From assembly GCA_033239125.1 (NCBI GenBank), contig BSWB01000001.1, forward strand, positions 165,377,481 through 165,441,480: DNA of 64,000 nt, given 5' to 3'. The notes beneath the pieces are model-generated. The model did no database searches. It was given only the letters and a program-made list of their open reading frames with translations, and was not told the DNA's origin. Numbering within the stretch: the first letter of the stretch is position 1; each line of letters starts with the position of its first letter. The stretch is from Fagopyrum homotropicum (taxonomy: Eukaryota; Streptophyta; Magnoliopsida; Caryophyllales; Polygonaceae). Both the position numbers and the translations under genes were made by a program. This document shows positions 47,180 to 60,379 of the stretch, one piece after another.

Positions 47180-47568
47180 TAGGGTTGTGCATACGGTCCG
47201 GACCGGTGTACCGTAAACTAATAAAACCTTGGACCGTAGACCGGACCGTAACGGTTCGGACCGATTATGGGTTGGACCGATTTGTACCTAAATTGTACAA
47301 TTTTAAATATTTCGGACCAGACCGATTTGTACTTAAATGGTGCAATTTTGGTTAGGTTGTCCGGTCCAAAACCGGGCAGGAATGGACCGGATCGGATCGA
47401 ACTGGACCGGACCGGACCGGAAATCTGTAGTTCCCGGGTTACGGTTTTATACGGTCAAAAAACCGGACCGGACCGTAACCCGGATTTTCAAAAAACCTTA
47501 GACCGTAGACTGGACTGTAACCGGTCCGGTCTGATTTTCCGATCCGGTCCAATTTTGCAGAGCACCTA
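47180..47568. mobile_element. hAT-like MITE rich in CGGTCCGG, copy 3
   Basis: It begins TAGGGTTGTGCATACGGTCC and ends TTTTGCAGAGCACCTA. The flanking 8-mers TTTTAAGC (47172-47179) and TTTTAAAC (47569-47576) match at 7 of 8 positions. The interior contains many GGACCGG/CCGGTCC words plus TAAATTGTACAATTTT. Its internal order is inverted relative to copies 1 and 2. The ORF spanning it is a by-product of the repeat. Confidence 0.75.
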
Positions 47569-47576
47569 TTTTAAAC

Positions 47577-49047
47577 ACCATATTTTTAGTCATTTATCTT
47601 CCAACACCCCTCGCCATTTTGCCAATGTGCAGCATTGTAATCCTTCTATAGGTGAACTGTTCAAACTAAATGGATACCCTATTCACGTAGGACCGGGTAA
47701 TTGTAGACTGAATTGTCTGAATTCGATTGATATGGGTACCCGAATTTTCTGCCGCCTGTACACTTACTTTATTCTCTACTTCTTACTTTGGATACCCGAT
47801 TTTTACTCATTCGATTGGTTTGGGATCAATCTCACCGACAGTTTAAAGGTGGGCCCCTTTTTTGCTGTCCCCACGCTTTATTCTTTACTTCTTTCTTTGT
47901 CTTTTATGTTAAAATTGCTTTATTAGTACTAAAACATGATTTATCTGACGTAGAATGTACACTAAATTTGAACCAAAAATGTAATTAAGAATATAAAATA
48001 AAATACAATTGAAACAAAATCAAATTATATGAATGTGTAGAACTATAGAAGCCAAATTATAAAGTCGGTGATTAAAAAATTTAATATTGGTTATGTCAGG
48101 ATGACTATATATCGTACAAATAATATAAAGTGGTAAGGGAAATATGTATTTTTTTTAATATTACTCTTAGAGTCCTCCGTGGAATAATTTATGACTAATC
48201 ACTTGTTCGACGGAGTTTTTTTTAAAGTTTTTTTTTTTGTAGAGTTTTGGAAAAAATGAAAGTTAATAGGTGTTCGTTATAGCAGCTTATTTGGTAGATT
48301 AGTTCTTTATTAGATTTTTTAGAAGCTTTTTGGTCCGATTTTGGAAATTTTTAAATGATAGCTTTTTGTGTTGATTATCGAATTTTTAACAATTTTACCC
48401 CATAAATCTAGTTTTAACAATTTGTACACTTTGGTCATTTTCGACTATTTGGTAATTCTACCATACAAATCTACTTTTACCAAACATCAATTAGCTTATT
48501 TGTTTTTTGAAATTTACAAAGCTCTTTGAAATTGTACTAACAAATTTATTTAAAAAATTTAAACTACTCAAAAATCTCGTTTTACCGAGCAGGGCCTAAA
48601 TATGGTTGTAGTTTTACTTCATAATTTGTTATGATACTAGGGGTGATGGTTACCCATTTTTCAAAAAAGAAAAAAAAGTGGGTTATTCATTTAAATCCGC
48701 AATTGGAAATCGGGTTTGCACCCACCCTGATTTCTTTTTATTTTTGCGATAAGTTTTACTCCGTGCCTAATGTTAAATTTTTTTTGTTTTGTTATTATTT
48801 TAGAAAAATGGCTCATTTATAGCCATTCAAAATCTATTGTGCATGGAAGGTAACGTAACTTGTACTAACATAATTTCTATTTTACATTGATATGTGGCAA
48901 CTCATCCTTTTTGCATACATACGTGACAACACCTAAACATTTCACTCACCCTCTACTATTTTGTTTTTAATACAAACTAACCTAGGTACCTCCCAATTTA
49001 ATTAATTGTAAATCGAACCCTTATTTAAATTAGCTTTACACCCTGTA
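47577..49047. other. Intergenic, no gene seen
   Basis: AT-rich sequence. One stretch (47630-47890) is less AT-rich and gives an overlapping pair of short ORFs without recognisable domains. Nothing else is supported. Confidence 0.4.
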
Positions 49048-49058
49048 ATATATATATA

Positions 49059-49307
49059 GAGGGTGTGGTTCCCATGAGAACACCCCTAACGTGTATACAT
49101 GAGAACAATATTAAATCGTAGATAGTGAGTATTAAGGGTCGAGATTTAGTGTAGATATCATAATTAATAATAATTAGGAATAACCACAATAACTACGAAT
49201 AATCCACTCAACCAACAATAACTACGAATAATAAATTAAACGATGTGATACATTCGTACAAAACTAATAATAATTACGAATCTATTTTCATGTATACACG
49301 TTAGGGG
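49059..49307. mobile_element. MITE flanked by TA repeats (Micron-like), copy 3
   Basis: A perfect 20-bp inverted repeat, CCCCTAACGTGTATACATGA, occurs at 49083-49102 and reversed at 49288-49307. The left side extends further with GAGGGTGTGGTTCCCATGAG. TA repeats flank it (about 49048-49058 and 49308-49316). The interior has a degenerate AATAACTACGAATAAT repeat. It is non-coding. Confidence 0.7.
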
Positions 49308-49872
49308 TATATATATTATCCTCTATTTATCTAAATTGACCTTATATATGTATTCTTTTCTTTACACTTTAATTATATGTCTATATCCATAATTATGCAT
49401 AATCTATAAATAACTAGTTATTTATAAATGTTTATATTGTCCTAAATTACCTTACTTATTTGATTAAAGTAAATTTATCTCGTATATGATACTAAAATAA
49501 TATACTTCATGTTACATGAAATTTTAAAGGGCAATTTTGATAACTAGGCTTTTTTGAAAAACTAGGGTAGTAACTAGACTTTTTAATGTTTCAATTAAGT
49601 AAATATACCCTAACCTTTTGTATTTACGTTCAAACTCTACACACTCTTCTTTCAAGGGATACATTTACTAAACACAAAATTAGAAAAAGCATAGTAAACC
49701 AAATTGTTTCAATTTTAAACTTGCATAATAATTTGCACCGTATATTACTATTTGTATATATAGTTATACAAACTAACTAATATAATTAGGGTATAAGTCT
49801 ATATAAGTTAGACCCATAACAGAACTTATAAATTTAATATTGTACCTTATTTAGTGGGGTACTACACTTATG

Positions 49873-50192
49873 ATGCTAAGTAACATGCATCCTAGAGGCC
49901 AAAACTACCCTACGGCGCTGCTCAACTTGTGTCATAGGGTCCAAAACATACCCTTTGACGTTAATGAACATACGTCCTAGGACCCAAAACCTACCCTAAA
50001 ACGCTAATTTACTTGCGTCCTATAACCCAAAATATACCATCAAACGCTAATCAACATGTATACTAAGGCCTAAAACCAAATATACCCTATAACGCTAATA
50101 TATGTGTGTCATGTGGCCCAACCTACCCACCCTACGACGCTAATATACATGTATCTTAGGGTCTAGCCTACCGGCGTTATATCGACGCCAAC
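49873..50192 (+). repeat. Minisatellite, about 43-48 bp unit, seven diverged copies
   Basis: The word ACGCTAAT or a variant begins at 49873, 49915, 49958, 50001, 50044, 50092, 50137 and 50185, giving spacings of 42, 43, 43, 43, 48, 45 and 48. Each unit continues ACATG.GTCCTAGGG.CCAAAAC and then CTACCCTA. Copies are diverged, so the array is old. There is no ORF. Confidence 0.85.
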
Positions 50193-50574
50193 TAATTAAA
50201 CAAAGACCAATGAAGGGAGAGAGACCTATCAAATACTTCTTGCATCTCTTTGCTTCAACAACAATCTTCGCGCTCAAGACTCAAGTGCAAGTAATAAGGA
50301 AGCGTAAAAAAACAAAAACATTCAAGTTTCTACTATTCAAGCTTTTTGAATCACACTAAATTTTATTTTCAAACATATCCACTAAATTTTACCTTTATTT
50401 ATAATTAAAAAAATTAGACATCTAGTTAATCTATAAATTACAAAAAAATGTCTTATTTCACTAATTTTCTCAATATTTACCATGGTTTCCACATTTGGGC
50501 TTAAAGTATTTTCACATCAATCATGACCAAAGTTATTCTATGCGATAACATATTAATCAAAATTCATCCATATA
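50193..50574. other. Intergenic, no gene seen
   Basis: AT-rich sequence between the minisatellite and the next MITE. A GAGAGAGACC stretch occurs near 50217. There is no ORF or structure that I can support. Confidence 0.4.
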
Positions 50575-50744
50575 TAGGGTGCGTTCGATAAGCCAGGAAT
50601 TATCGAGATTATTGGGATTATAACCTCGGAAGATTATTATGTCCATTTTTTTCATCCATTTTAATATGAATTATCGAGATTATTGGAGATCATTATGAAA
50701 TTTTAATCTTCCAAATAATCTACTATGTCACCAAACGACCCCTA
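50575..50744. mobile_element. Small hAT/Tourist-size MITE
   Basis: The ends TAGGGTGCGTTCGATAA and TCACCAAACGACCCCTA form an imperfect inverted repeat across 170 bp. The interior contains repeated GAATTATCGAGATTATTGG. No matching target duplication was seen. Confidence 0.5.
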
Positions 50745-51124
50745 CTGATTTAAATTTTTTAATACGTGTAATTAATATTTATATGGCAATAAAGCGTGAT
50801 TAATTAACAAAACCGAGACAAGAGAGAGAATTTAGTACTATATTCATGGGAGTTAACATATGCAATAAATAATTATGAGATATTGAGATGCATGCTTCCC
50901 AGTGCAACCTGTAATAACTTCACCTGTGTACGGTCCAGTAGACTACTGTTTGGAGGAGGTACTAACTAAATATATTTTTTAATTATCCCAAATTTCTGGA
51001 CTAAATTTGTAAATAATTCAATGCCATAAATCTGACACCAGGATTTTTTTTAATTTTATAAATTATAAATCCAAATTTAACATTTTCAAGTGTAAATAAA
51101 TTCTCTTGTATGTTAACATTGTAA

Positions 51125-51345
51125 TTAAGCAGGTACACGGGTCGGACCCGTCGACCCGAGGGTTCGGAAAGGGTGAGCCGAACCCGCCTAAAAGGCCAAC
51201 CCGTCGGGTCGACGGGTTGGCTCATTTTCAAACCCGAATTTTTTTAAAAAAAAGGCTTGTTGGCGGGTCGATCTGCCGGGTCTGCGGGTAAGGATCACCT
51301 CGACCTTTACCAGCACCTGTAACCCGCCGGGTCAAAATCCACCTA
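51125..51345. repeat. CGGGTC-rich insertion
   Basis: A GC-rich island in AT-rich DNA built from CGGGTCGG, CCGTCGACCCG, ACCCGTCGGGTCGACGGGTT and similar words. It is largely self-complementary. It resembles dispersed GGGTCGG-rich plant repeats. Borders are set by base composition only. Confidence 0.5.
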
Positions 51346-51531
51346 TTGAAAATGGGTAGTGATCCAAGATCCACGAATTTTAAGCGTATTTACTATTTAT
51401 ATACAGGGTTGGTTATTCTTCTTTTAGTCGATATCAGATCCCCACATTGTTATCTCTTTTTCCAAGTTTATATTCCGTACACATAATTTCGGCTATTATT
51501 ATATCATTCATTCGAAATCCATTTTTAATAA

Positions 51532-51880
51532 GACAAAATTGTCTAAACAATACCCAATCTTTTAGGTTGACTAAAGTTTAGTATCCCGTCATTTAAACTA
51601 TCAGAACGGTAAATCACCTACTGAGTTCGAGCAAATATTAGTATCTGAATTACTGTTTACACGTTAAGTTAAATATTAAGGACACGTCCACCTACATTGA
51701 ACATAAAGTTTAGTCAATAGGTGATATTTAACACGGATCTGTTTACTAAACATGTGAACGGTAATACAGGTACTAATCTTTGGTCGGGTTCAACATGTGA
51801 GATATCGTTCTGATAGTTTAAACGACGGGTACTAAAATTTAGTCAACCTAAAAAATGAGTACCATTTAGTCAATTTTCTC
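51532..51880. mobile_element. Long-TIR MITE with 9-bp target duplication (Mutator-like)
   Basis: Ends of about 85 bases are inverted repeats: GACAAAATTGTCTAAAC on the left and, reversed, GAGAAAATTGACTAAAT on the right, with shared TTTTAGGTTGACTAAA and TTTAAACTATCAGAACG further in. It is flanked by a perfect 9-bp duplication TTTTAATAA (51523-51531 and 51881-51889). Nine-base duplications with long ends beginning GA point to Mutator-like elements. The 349 bp hold no ORF. Confidence 0.8.
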
Positions 51881-51889
51881 TTTTAATAA

Positions 51890-53847
51890 ATAAGTATATC
51901 ACGATTAAGTATCTGCAAAGACAAAGTAAATGTTCTCGTTTTCGGGTGTTAACGATGACCGGAACGGCCGAAGCTCACCGGAAATTTGTCCGAAAAAATT
52001 GACAATACTTATTAGAAACTTGTTCACATGGGAAGTTATTGCCAAATATCTCTACGCCTATGGGGTTGGTCGTTGACCACTTGACGAACAATTTGACCAC
52101 CCATTGAGCAATAACGTCTGGGAACGGTCGGTAGTAGTGCATTACATAGTACATATAATTGAGGGATAATGTAACCTAACTTCCACAAAATAGATTATAT
52201 AATCACTTAAAAGTCAATTTAATACGCGATCGGTCTCTACCCTACTTTGACCGATTATCTTGAAATCTTAAAGGAAATTTCTATTGTTGTAATACTTATT
52301 CCCTTGATTTAATGATAAAATGGTCTCGTATTGGTCAAGTGTAGTGTTCAAAGAAATTTGAATAGAATACTCGTTATGATGTGAGTGAAAATTAAGAGGA
52401 AAGAATATTTTCTAATGGTAGAAAACACGCACACACATAAAATTATGTATAAGAATATTGGCCTATCGAATCAAAGGGGCTTACAGTGTCAATGATCGAA
52501 ATTTAAGGGTCCGTTTGATTTTTTATATGGATTATTGGGAGGATTACCATGGAAATTATTCCACGAATAAATTCGAAACTTAATATATAAGTTTGATGGT
52601 CTTTTTTTTTCGTACCGTACATTAATTTTAGAATGAAACTCCCATAAATTTATAATAGATATAACCACATTGAGATTAGTGTTGTGCCAAATTTATTGTG
52701 ATTAAGCTTCCATGTAAACTCTAATAATAAGTATCCCCTATATCACCAAACAAACACAATATATAATTTAAATATTGAAAATATTATGTGGAAAACAAAT
52801 AAATTATAGTTTTTTTTATATTAAAATGTGTCTGGACACTAAAATAAAATATTAAAAATTATTTAAGAATAATAAATAGTCATTTTTTCGCTCTTTACTA
52901 CTATACTTCTACTTTTATTTATATTCTTCACGACTCGTATGTTTTTTTTACAACAAAATACACATCAAGATTATCAAAATATATCTTTATTAATCGTACT
53001 TACATGTAAGGGGTCGTTTGGTATCGATATCCTGATTAAAAGTATGAGTAAGAGTATCACTCATACTCATATCCGATATTTGATATTTTAGAGTATCGGT
53101 ATCAATTTGATATCCTGACATCCCAATCACATTTTAATACCGTAATATTTTTGATTGTATTGGGTCTTTCTTTCCCAAATGCTTCCTTCCCTCTCTCAAC
53201 ATTTTCCTTGCACCGTTTCTTTTCTTCTTCCTCACAAAACTACTTGGGAGAGAGCATCAACCCTTCTCCCGCCTCCTGCCGCCGTCAATCGGGAGCAAGG
53301 ACCCGTCACTGCCTTACTCATATATAGGGTTCGTGAAGGAGATCAAATTTGATATCTGGAAGATGCGCACAAGAAGATCGCTATCTTAGAAGTTGGATGA
53401 GGAATCGCATGCAAATTTTAGTTGATGCTTATGTAAACAGGCTATATGTCCTTCAAAGCAATGGTGATAGTCTTGTCGATATCCGTTGATTTTGTTTTAC
53501 CCTTGCTCAATCTAATATGTGATACCAAATAAGTTATCATATATCAATATATCATTCATATCTATATAAACTTTATACACGTACACGGTAACATCTAGTT
53601 CGTAGTGTAAGAATATCAAAATGAAAGTGATTCGGTCAAAACTAGGAAAATTTGCAACCTAATGTAGAAAGTTGCAATGTGAAATCCATTATATTCCACC
53701 AATCAAGTAATCCTATACAAGAAAGGAACATAAACCTAATCATAATTAATGCATCAAAACTAATGCAAATGTCTTATCTTAATGCATCCAAAATAGGTCA
53801 CATGAAATGTCTTTGCTCTTTGGTGATTAGATTGTAAACTTTGTCCA
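51890..53847. other. Intergenic, no gene seen
   Basis: AT-rich. A GTCCGTTTGATT MITE-end-like word occurs at 52510, and GGGGTCGTTTGGTATCGATATCC at 53008 begins a stretch with internal inverted TATCCGATA/TATCGGTAT words that may be another MITE. A C-rich patch at 53160-53300 has no recognised coding content. Confidence 0.4.
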
Positions 53848-53911
53848 AATAATAATAATAATAATAATAATTATTATTATTATTATAAAAATTGAATAAT
53901 AATAATAATAT
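53848..53911. repeat. AAT/ATT trinucleotide microsatellite
   Basis: About eight AAT units are followed by about six ATT units, a short interruption and then AAT again. The two halves can pair. Confidence 0.9.
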
Positions 53912-53934
53912 TTTGACGAGATTGTTTTTAGCGA

Positions 53935-55165
53935 AAATCAAGTCTTTGATGGAGGCCATTATGAGATTGGGGGACCCCAGTGTGAGCTTATGTTTCTTCG
54001 GGCTTGTTCTGGTGTGTTCTGTCTTTACTTCGCTATGCGGACTGCTCCCTCTCTCATTTTTCGGAGACTATGGGGGTCTTTGATCAAGCTCTTCGTTGTT
54101 CTGTTGAGTATATTGTCACTGCTGGAGGGGCCGGTTTTGGCCCCCTTCAATGGTGTTTCTCTACTTTGCCGATTAGTGACGAAGGGCTTCTTATTCTTTC
54201 TTGTGCTGATACTTTGGATTTTGCCTTTCTGGCTTCGAGATCTCAGACCCGTAGCTCGCAGGATCAGATCTTGAGGCTTTCTGGTGTTTCAGGCGATGGA
54301 GTCGCTTTTGAGACGGCTGCTGCTTGTTGTGTCAACTTTTGTAAAGACTGCGACTTGGACATGACTGTAATACGTCCAACCCCCCATTTAATGAAGAAAT
54401 TGGTTGGATGTTATTACAATATCGTGTTTAAGGGTTTTATGAGGGACTTTGACCTTACGGTTAGGCAGAAGGCCTTAGTTGAGACTTGAGGCTTCCCCTG
54501 GCTCAACAATTGCTTAAAGCGGTCCCAGTTTTTGGTCTAGGTCAGGTTATGAACCCGGCTACCTTTCGGACCGTTGTTAAGTACCGCCTATGTGTCGAGA
54601 TGTTTAGGGAGGGTTCCAAGTGCCCTACTTGTGAGAAGGGCATTTTGGACGATTGGGGTGACCATGCTCTTGCTTGTGCTGCACATGTTGGTATTAAGCA
54701 CCGGCATAACATGGTGCGTGATGTCATTTTTGATGAGTGTCTTAAGATTGGGATTCATGTTCGAAAATAGGTTCATACTGGTATGTTTGTTGATGGTGGT
54801 GGGAAGTTGCGTCCGGCCGACATCTTTTTCTATAATTGGTTTCAGGGCAAAAACACTTGTGTTGACATCACCGGTACATCTCCTTTCTCTTCGTCTGACC
54901 TTTCTACCTTCATTTCGGGTAAAGCTGTGAGGGTCGTTGCTGATAACAAGAGAAATAAGTATGCGGAGGTTTGTAGTTATATGAGTTATCACTTTCTTCT
55001 CTTTTCCACGTTTGACGACCTGGATGACTTTGACGTGCGTTCGTATATACACAACTTTTGTTACAACTTTCGTTCTCCCTTTAGTCTGTGTTGGCCAGTA
55101 CTATTAATAGCAAACGGAGGGGCGCCGAAACGCGTAGAGATTTAATGGCAAAGAGAAGAAACAGA
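53935..55165 (+). pseudogene. Broken reverse-transcriptase polyprotein, C-terminal half with zinc-knuckle and endonuclease-like region
   Basis: The translation is spread over three frames. It resembles a family of plant reverse-transcriptase-like proteins, remembered from composite and other eudicot genomes: LMEAIMRLGDPS (53947, frame 3), then a region with GFGPLQW and LASRSQT (54060-54489, frame 1), then GLGQVMNPATFR, a CPTC...H...C cluster and KHRHNMVRDV (54486-54770, frame 3), then GGGKLRPADIFFYNW and NTCVDITGTSP (from 54783). The RPAD...VDIT pattern suggests a restriction-like endonuclease fold, as in R2-type elements; that assignment is inference. At least two frame changes (near 54000-54050 and near 54486) and an in-frame TAG at 54768 show it is dead. 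The polymerase catalytic part is absent. Confidence 0.75.
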
Positions 55166-57001
<1,836 letters not shown>

Positions 57002-57602
57002 GATACACCATTTTAAAGTAATATCCAAATCATGTTAACTCCTATGATTTGGACATACAACAAAATATATGATCCTTTTATCTAAAAATTTATTAACTAT
57101 CGCCTTCCCTTAATTTATTGGTCTCACCTCATTTATCTCACGATTTATATCATAATTATGGCATTAATTATATATATATTTTTTTTAAAAAAAAAAGGCA
57201 TGTGAATGTAACATCAAACATCTTTATGATTTATGTGAAGTCACACATACAATGTGACATCTGCACATTGTTATTTTTGGCTTTGTTATGAGTAATTATT
57301 ATAGTTAGGTGGGAAAACATACCAAAAAGTCTCGTGTGTTATCGTCTTATTGAAGTGAGCGATTATCAATTAGTGAAGTTAAAAAGTGGTTAATATATCT
57401 ATTTATTTATATATATTATTTATTGGGTGAGTTGGTTAAGTAGGTACATAACGTATTTTTGTGTCTATAATAGGTATGTTTTGTAATGTGTAGACAAAGT
57501 AGGCACTTAAAATTACGTAGAAAAAGATTAATTAGAAAACAATAACAAATATTACCTAATTTGAAGATATTCTCTCTCCTATATTAAATAAAAGATTCCT
57601 AA

Positions 57603-57936
57603 TCTTATATCTATTAAAGCAGAAGCCTCTATTGCCACGTGTCAACGCCATGCTTCTCGAAGCCTAAAAAGTTATTATAAAAAGTGATTTCTAAATGTTA
57701 TTATAAATTGGAAATTGATTTTTAAACTTTTTTAAAATATTTAAATAAATAGTTTTATAAAAATAGTTTTTAAACTTTTAAGGATTTTTTTTAACCAACG
57801 AGCATATCTTAACAAATAAGTTTAAATATATAATTAATCAGAAGAGATAAATATTTAAAAGAGAATTAAAAGTCATAATAATAATAATTATAATTTCATT
57901 CTCCGGATTTTTATTTTACAAAAATATACATATCTT
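57603..57936 (+). mobile_element. Helitron-related 5' segment
   Basis: It starts TCTTATATCTATTAAAGCAG and continues AAGCCTCTATTGCCACGTGTCAACG, which fits plant Helitron 5' ends (TC start, early CACGTGTCA). The following ~290 bases (GAAATTGATTTTTAAAC, ATATCTTAACAAATAAG, AGAAGAGATAAATA) align with 62995-63245, which leads to a Helitron 3' terminus. The same start sequence recurs at about 57937-57967, so two starts are nested or duplicated here. Confidence 0.55.
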
Positions 57937-59315
57937 ATCTTATATCTATTAAAGCAGAAGCCTCTATTGTAGTGTTATCGACGAGATTGTTCTCAAAAAC
58001 TTAATATATATTTATGAAAAACTTACAATGCACAACTCCGTTATAAACTTATAACTAATCTCAAATCTTTTTGTTACAAATCTGGATCCAGGTTTTTTAA
58101 ATTTTTTTTAATAATATGTTATTACGAATATTTTAAAACTTTTATTTCTAATTAAATTGATTTTCGATTTTTTATTAAACTGATTTCCAATTTTTTAAAA
58201 CTTCTTTACTAAAGCATATAAATCTTTTAATTTTTTATAAGTAACACTTATATTCTAACAATCTTTTTATTTTTTAGTAAAAAAATCTATTTTAAAAAGT
58301 TATTAATTATGTTTATTAATTATATTTATTAATTATATTTATGAATAAGTCATAATAATTATGTTTATTAAAAATATAAAAATTAATATTAATCTTACCT
58401 CCGATATCAAAACTGCCGATTTAACTGATCTCAAATCTTTTTGTTACAAATCTTTTTGGTGAATCTCCATCTTTCATTCCTATTGGATTACGATTTCATT
58501 TTAAAAGATTAATTTCAAACTACGTAATAAATTAGAATATTTAACAAATAAAAAGCATTCAAGTTTTGAACGCAAATTGTTAATTTAAATTAATTAATTG
58601 TGAAAGGTCTTGATCGAGATCCCAGTTAGTTGATAAAATCTCGATATTAAAATTGAAATTGAATATCTCAATCAAGATTTGTGGCTTCTACAATACGATT
58701 CATTCTTCTATATAAGAAAGGTTAATTTATAACCCGACTTCCAACGAGTTAGTAAAATAAGAAGAAGAGAAAGAATTGAAAATATGTGGTAGAAGGAGCT
58801 TGGTTTTGCACTTTTGCTTGGATTCAATATATATGTAGTAGAAGGAGCTTGATTTTGCTCGGATCTACGATGAGTGGTTCGAGCCTTTAATGTAGCTCAA
58901 CGACTTCACAAATGGCCCCATTGTTGCAGTCCTCAAGGCGGTGCATCACTTTTCTTTCAGAAAAAACAAATTCGTAAGTACGCAACTTTTTGTTGTTCTT
59001 CCCAGTTGTTATTGACTATATTTGAATTTGAACTATAACTATTTATTTGTTTTTTTGGTCAACCACAATTAAGGTATGTATTGCACATATTATTGAAGTA
59101 TACTATTATTATTATTTTATATTTTTTCTAAATTCCACTGTAATTAGTATTTAGTTTAAACTTATTTTTGATTGTATATATTATTGATTTATACTAATTA
59201 TTTTTATGTAGGTACCATTAGTCTATAGGATTCTTGCAATAAACCAAGTCAATTTTCAACATACATTTTTCCGGATATTGTACATATTATGTACAATTTT
59301 GTGTACCTCATTCCT

Positions 59316-59383
59316 CCCTTGATCAAGCGCATAATTCCGTTTCATATTTCCCTTGATCAGGCGCATAATTCCGTTTCATATTT
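59316..59383 (+). repeat. 34-bp tandem duplication
   Basis: The unit CCCTTGATCAAGCGCATAAT and onward (59316-59349) is followed at once by a copy (59350-59383) with a single A-to-G change. Confidence 0.9.
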
Positions 59384-60379
59384 GTTAATGTTAGGGATTT
59401 ATGATAAGGTTTTTCAGGTCGTTGATTATGTTGAAATTATTAATAGACTAATATTTTATTTGTTTAATAGTAATATTTATGACAAGGTTTTTCAAGTCAT
59501 TTTTCAGGTCGTTGTACGTCGTCAAACCACGATGAACGGTTGAAGAGAAGCCTACCTTGAACACGATCTCGATATCGCTATGATGAACCATCCCCTTGCT
59601 ATATGTCTTCGTCTTAATTTACTATAAGTTCAATTACAAAAGAGACAAAATGCACAGCTTTGTGATGTCCGTCACCACCGAGTTGCTCATGTTTGATCTT
59701 GGGAGTGAGGTTGAATACCAAGTTGGCCAATGAAATTATCGCATGGTTTGGAGAATTGATTCAAAGAATAATAGTCAACCTCGAATTGAATCATCGATTT
59801 TTTGGTTGCCTACGTGTTATAGCAATATATTCTCTTGGTTATATTTTGTTTATTCTTAGTTAGATATGAAGTTTATTTATTTATACACATTAAATTATAT
59901 ATGTATTTGACTCAAAATTTAGCCTGTTATATCAAATCGCCATTCTTTCAAAAAATAGTAGCAAATCACCATGTAACAGTGACGTGCTAAGATTAATTTA
60001 AAAATAGTAGCAAAAAGAACAATTTATCCACAATTCCTTCTATCCCTACATTCCTTTGCTACGTACGTACAAACTTTACACAAGTAATAAGAGTGAATTG
60101 TGGGTTTCCCAATCAGCTAATGACATGTGTATGATATATTTGATTAAGAATATTTTAAAACGTTAAATTTTACAACATATTGATAAAAGTGGTAATAAAT
60201 CGTCAATGTGAAGTTGTATTTATTTATTTATTAATTAATAATTTGGCATATACAAGGAATCGTCTAAAGATTTATTCGTCGTTTTTATTCTGTCTTTCCT
60301 TATCACTTATTTTTGTTTCTTACACTCTATTATTATCATCACATTTATTTTCATTTGTCTTCATGTTTGCTTCTTTTTG

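Noticed and set aside
47267..47926. 219-aa open frame
   Set aside because: Its first part is the translated CGGTCCGG repeat of a MITE and the rest is low-complexity hydrophobic sequence; no domain is seen.
49873..50192. CRISPR-like periodic repeat
   Set aside because: Units are diverged along their whole length with no unique spacers, and this is a plant nuclear context; it is a minisatellite.
53155..53352. 65-aa open frame in a C-rich patch
   Set aside because: It resembles leader-type sequence and no family or downstream exon could be identified.
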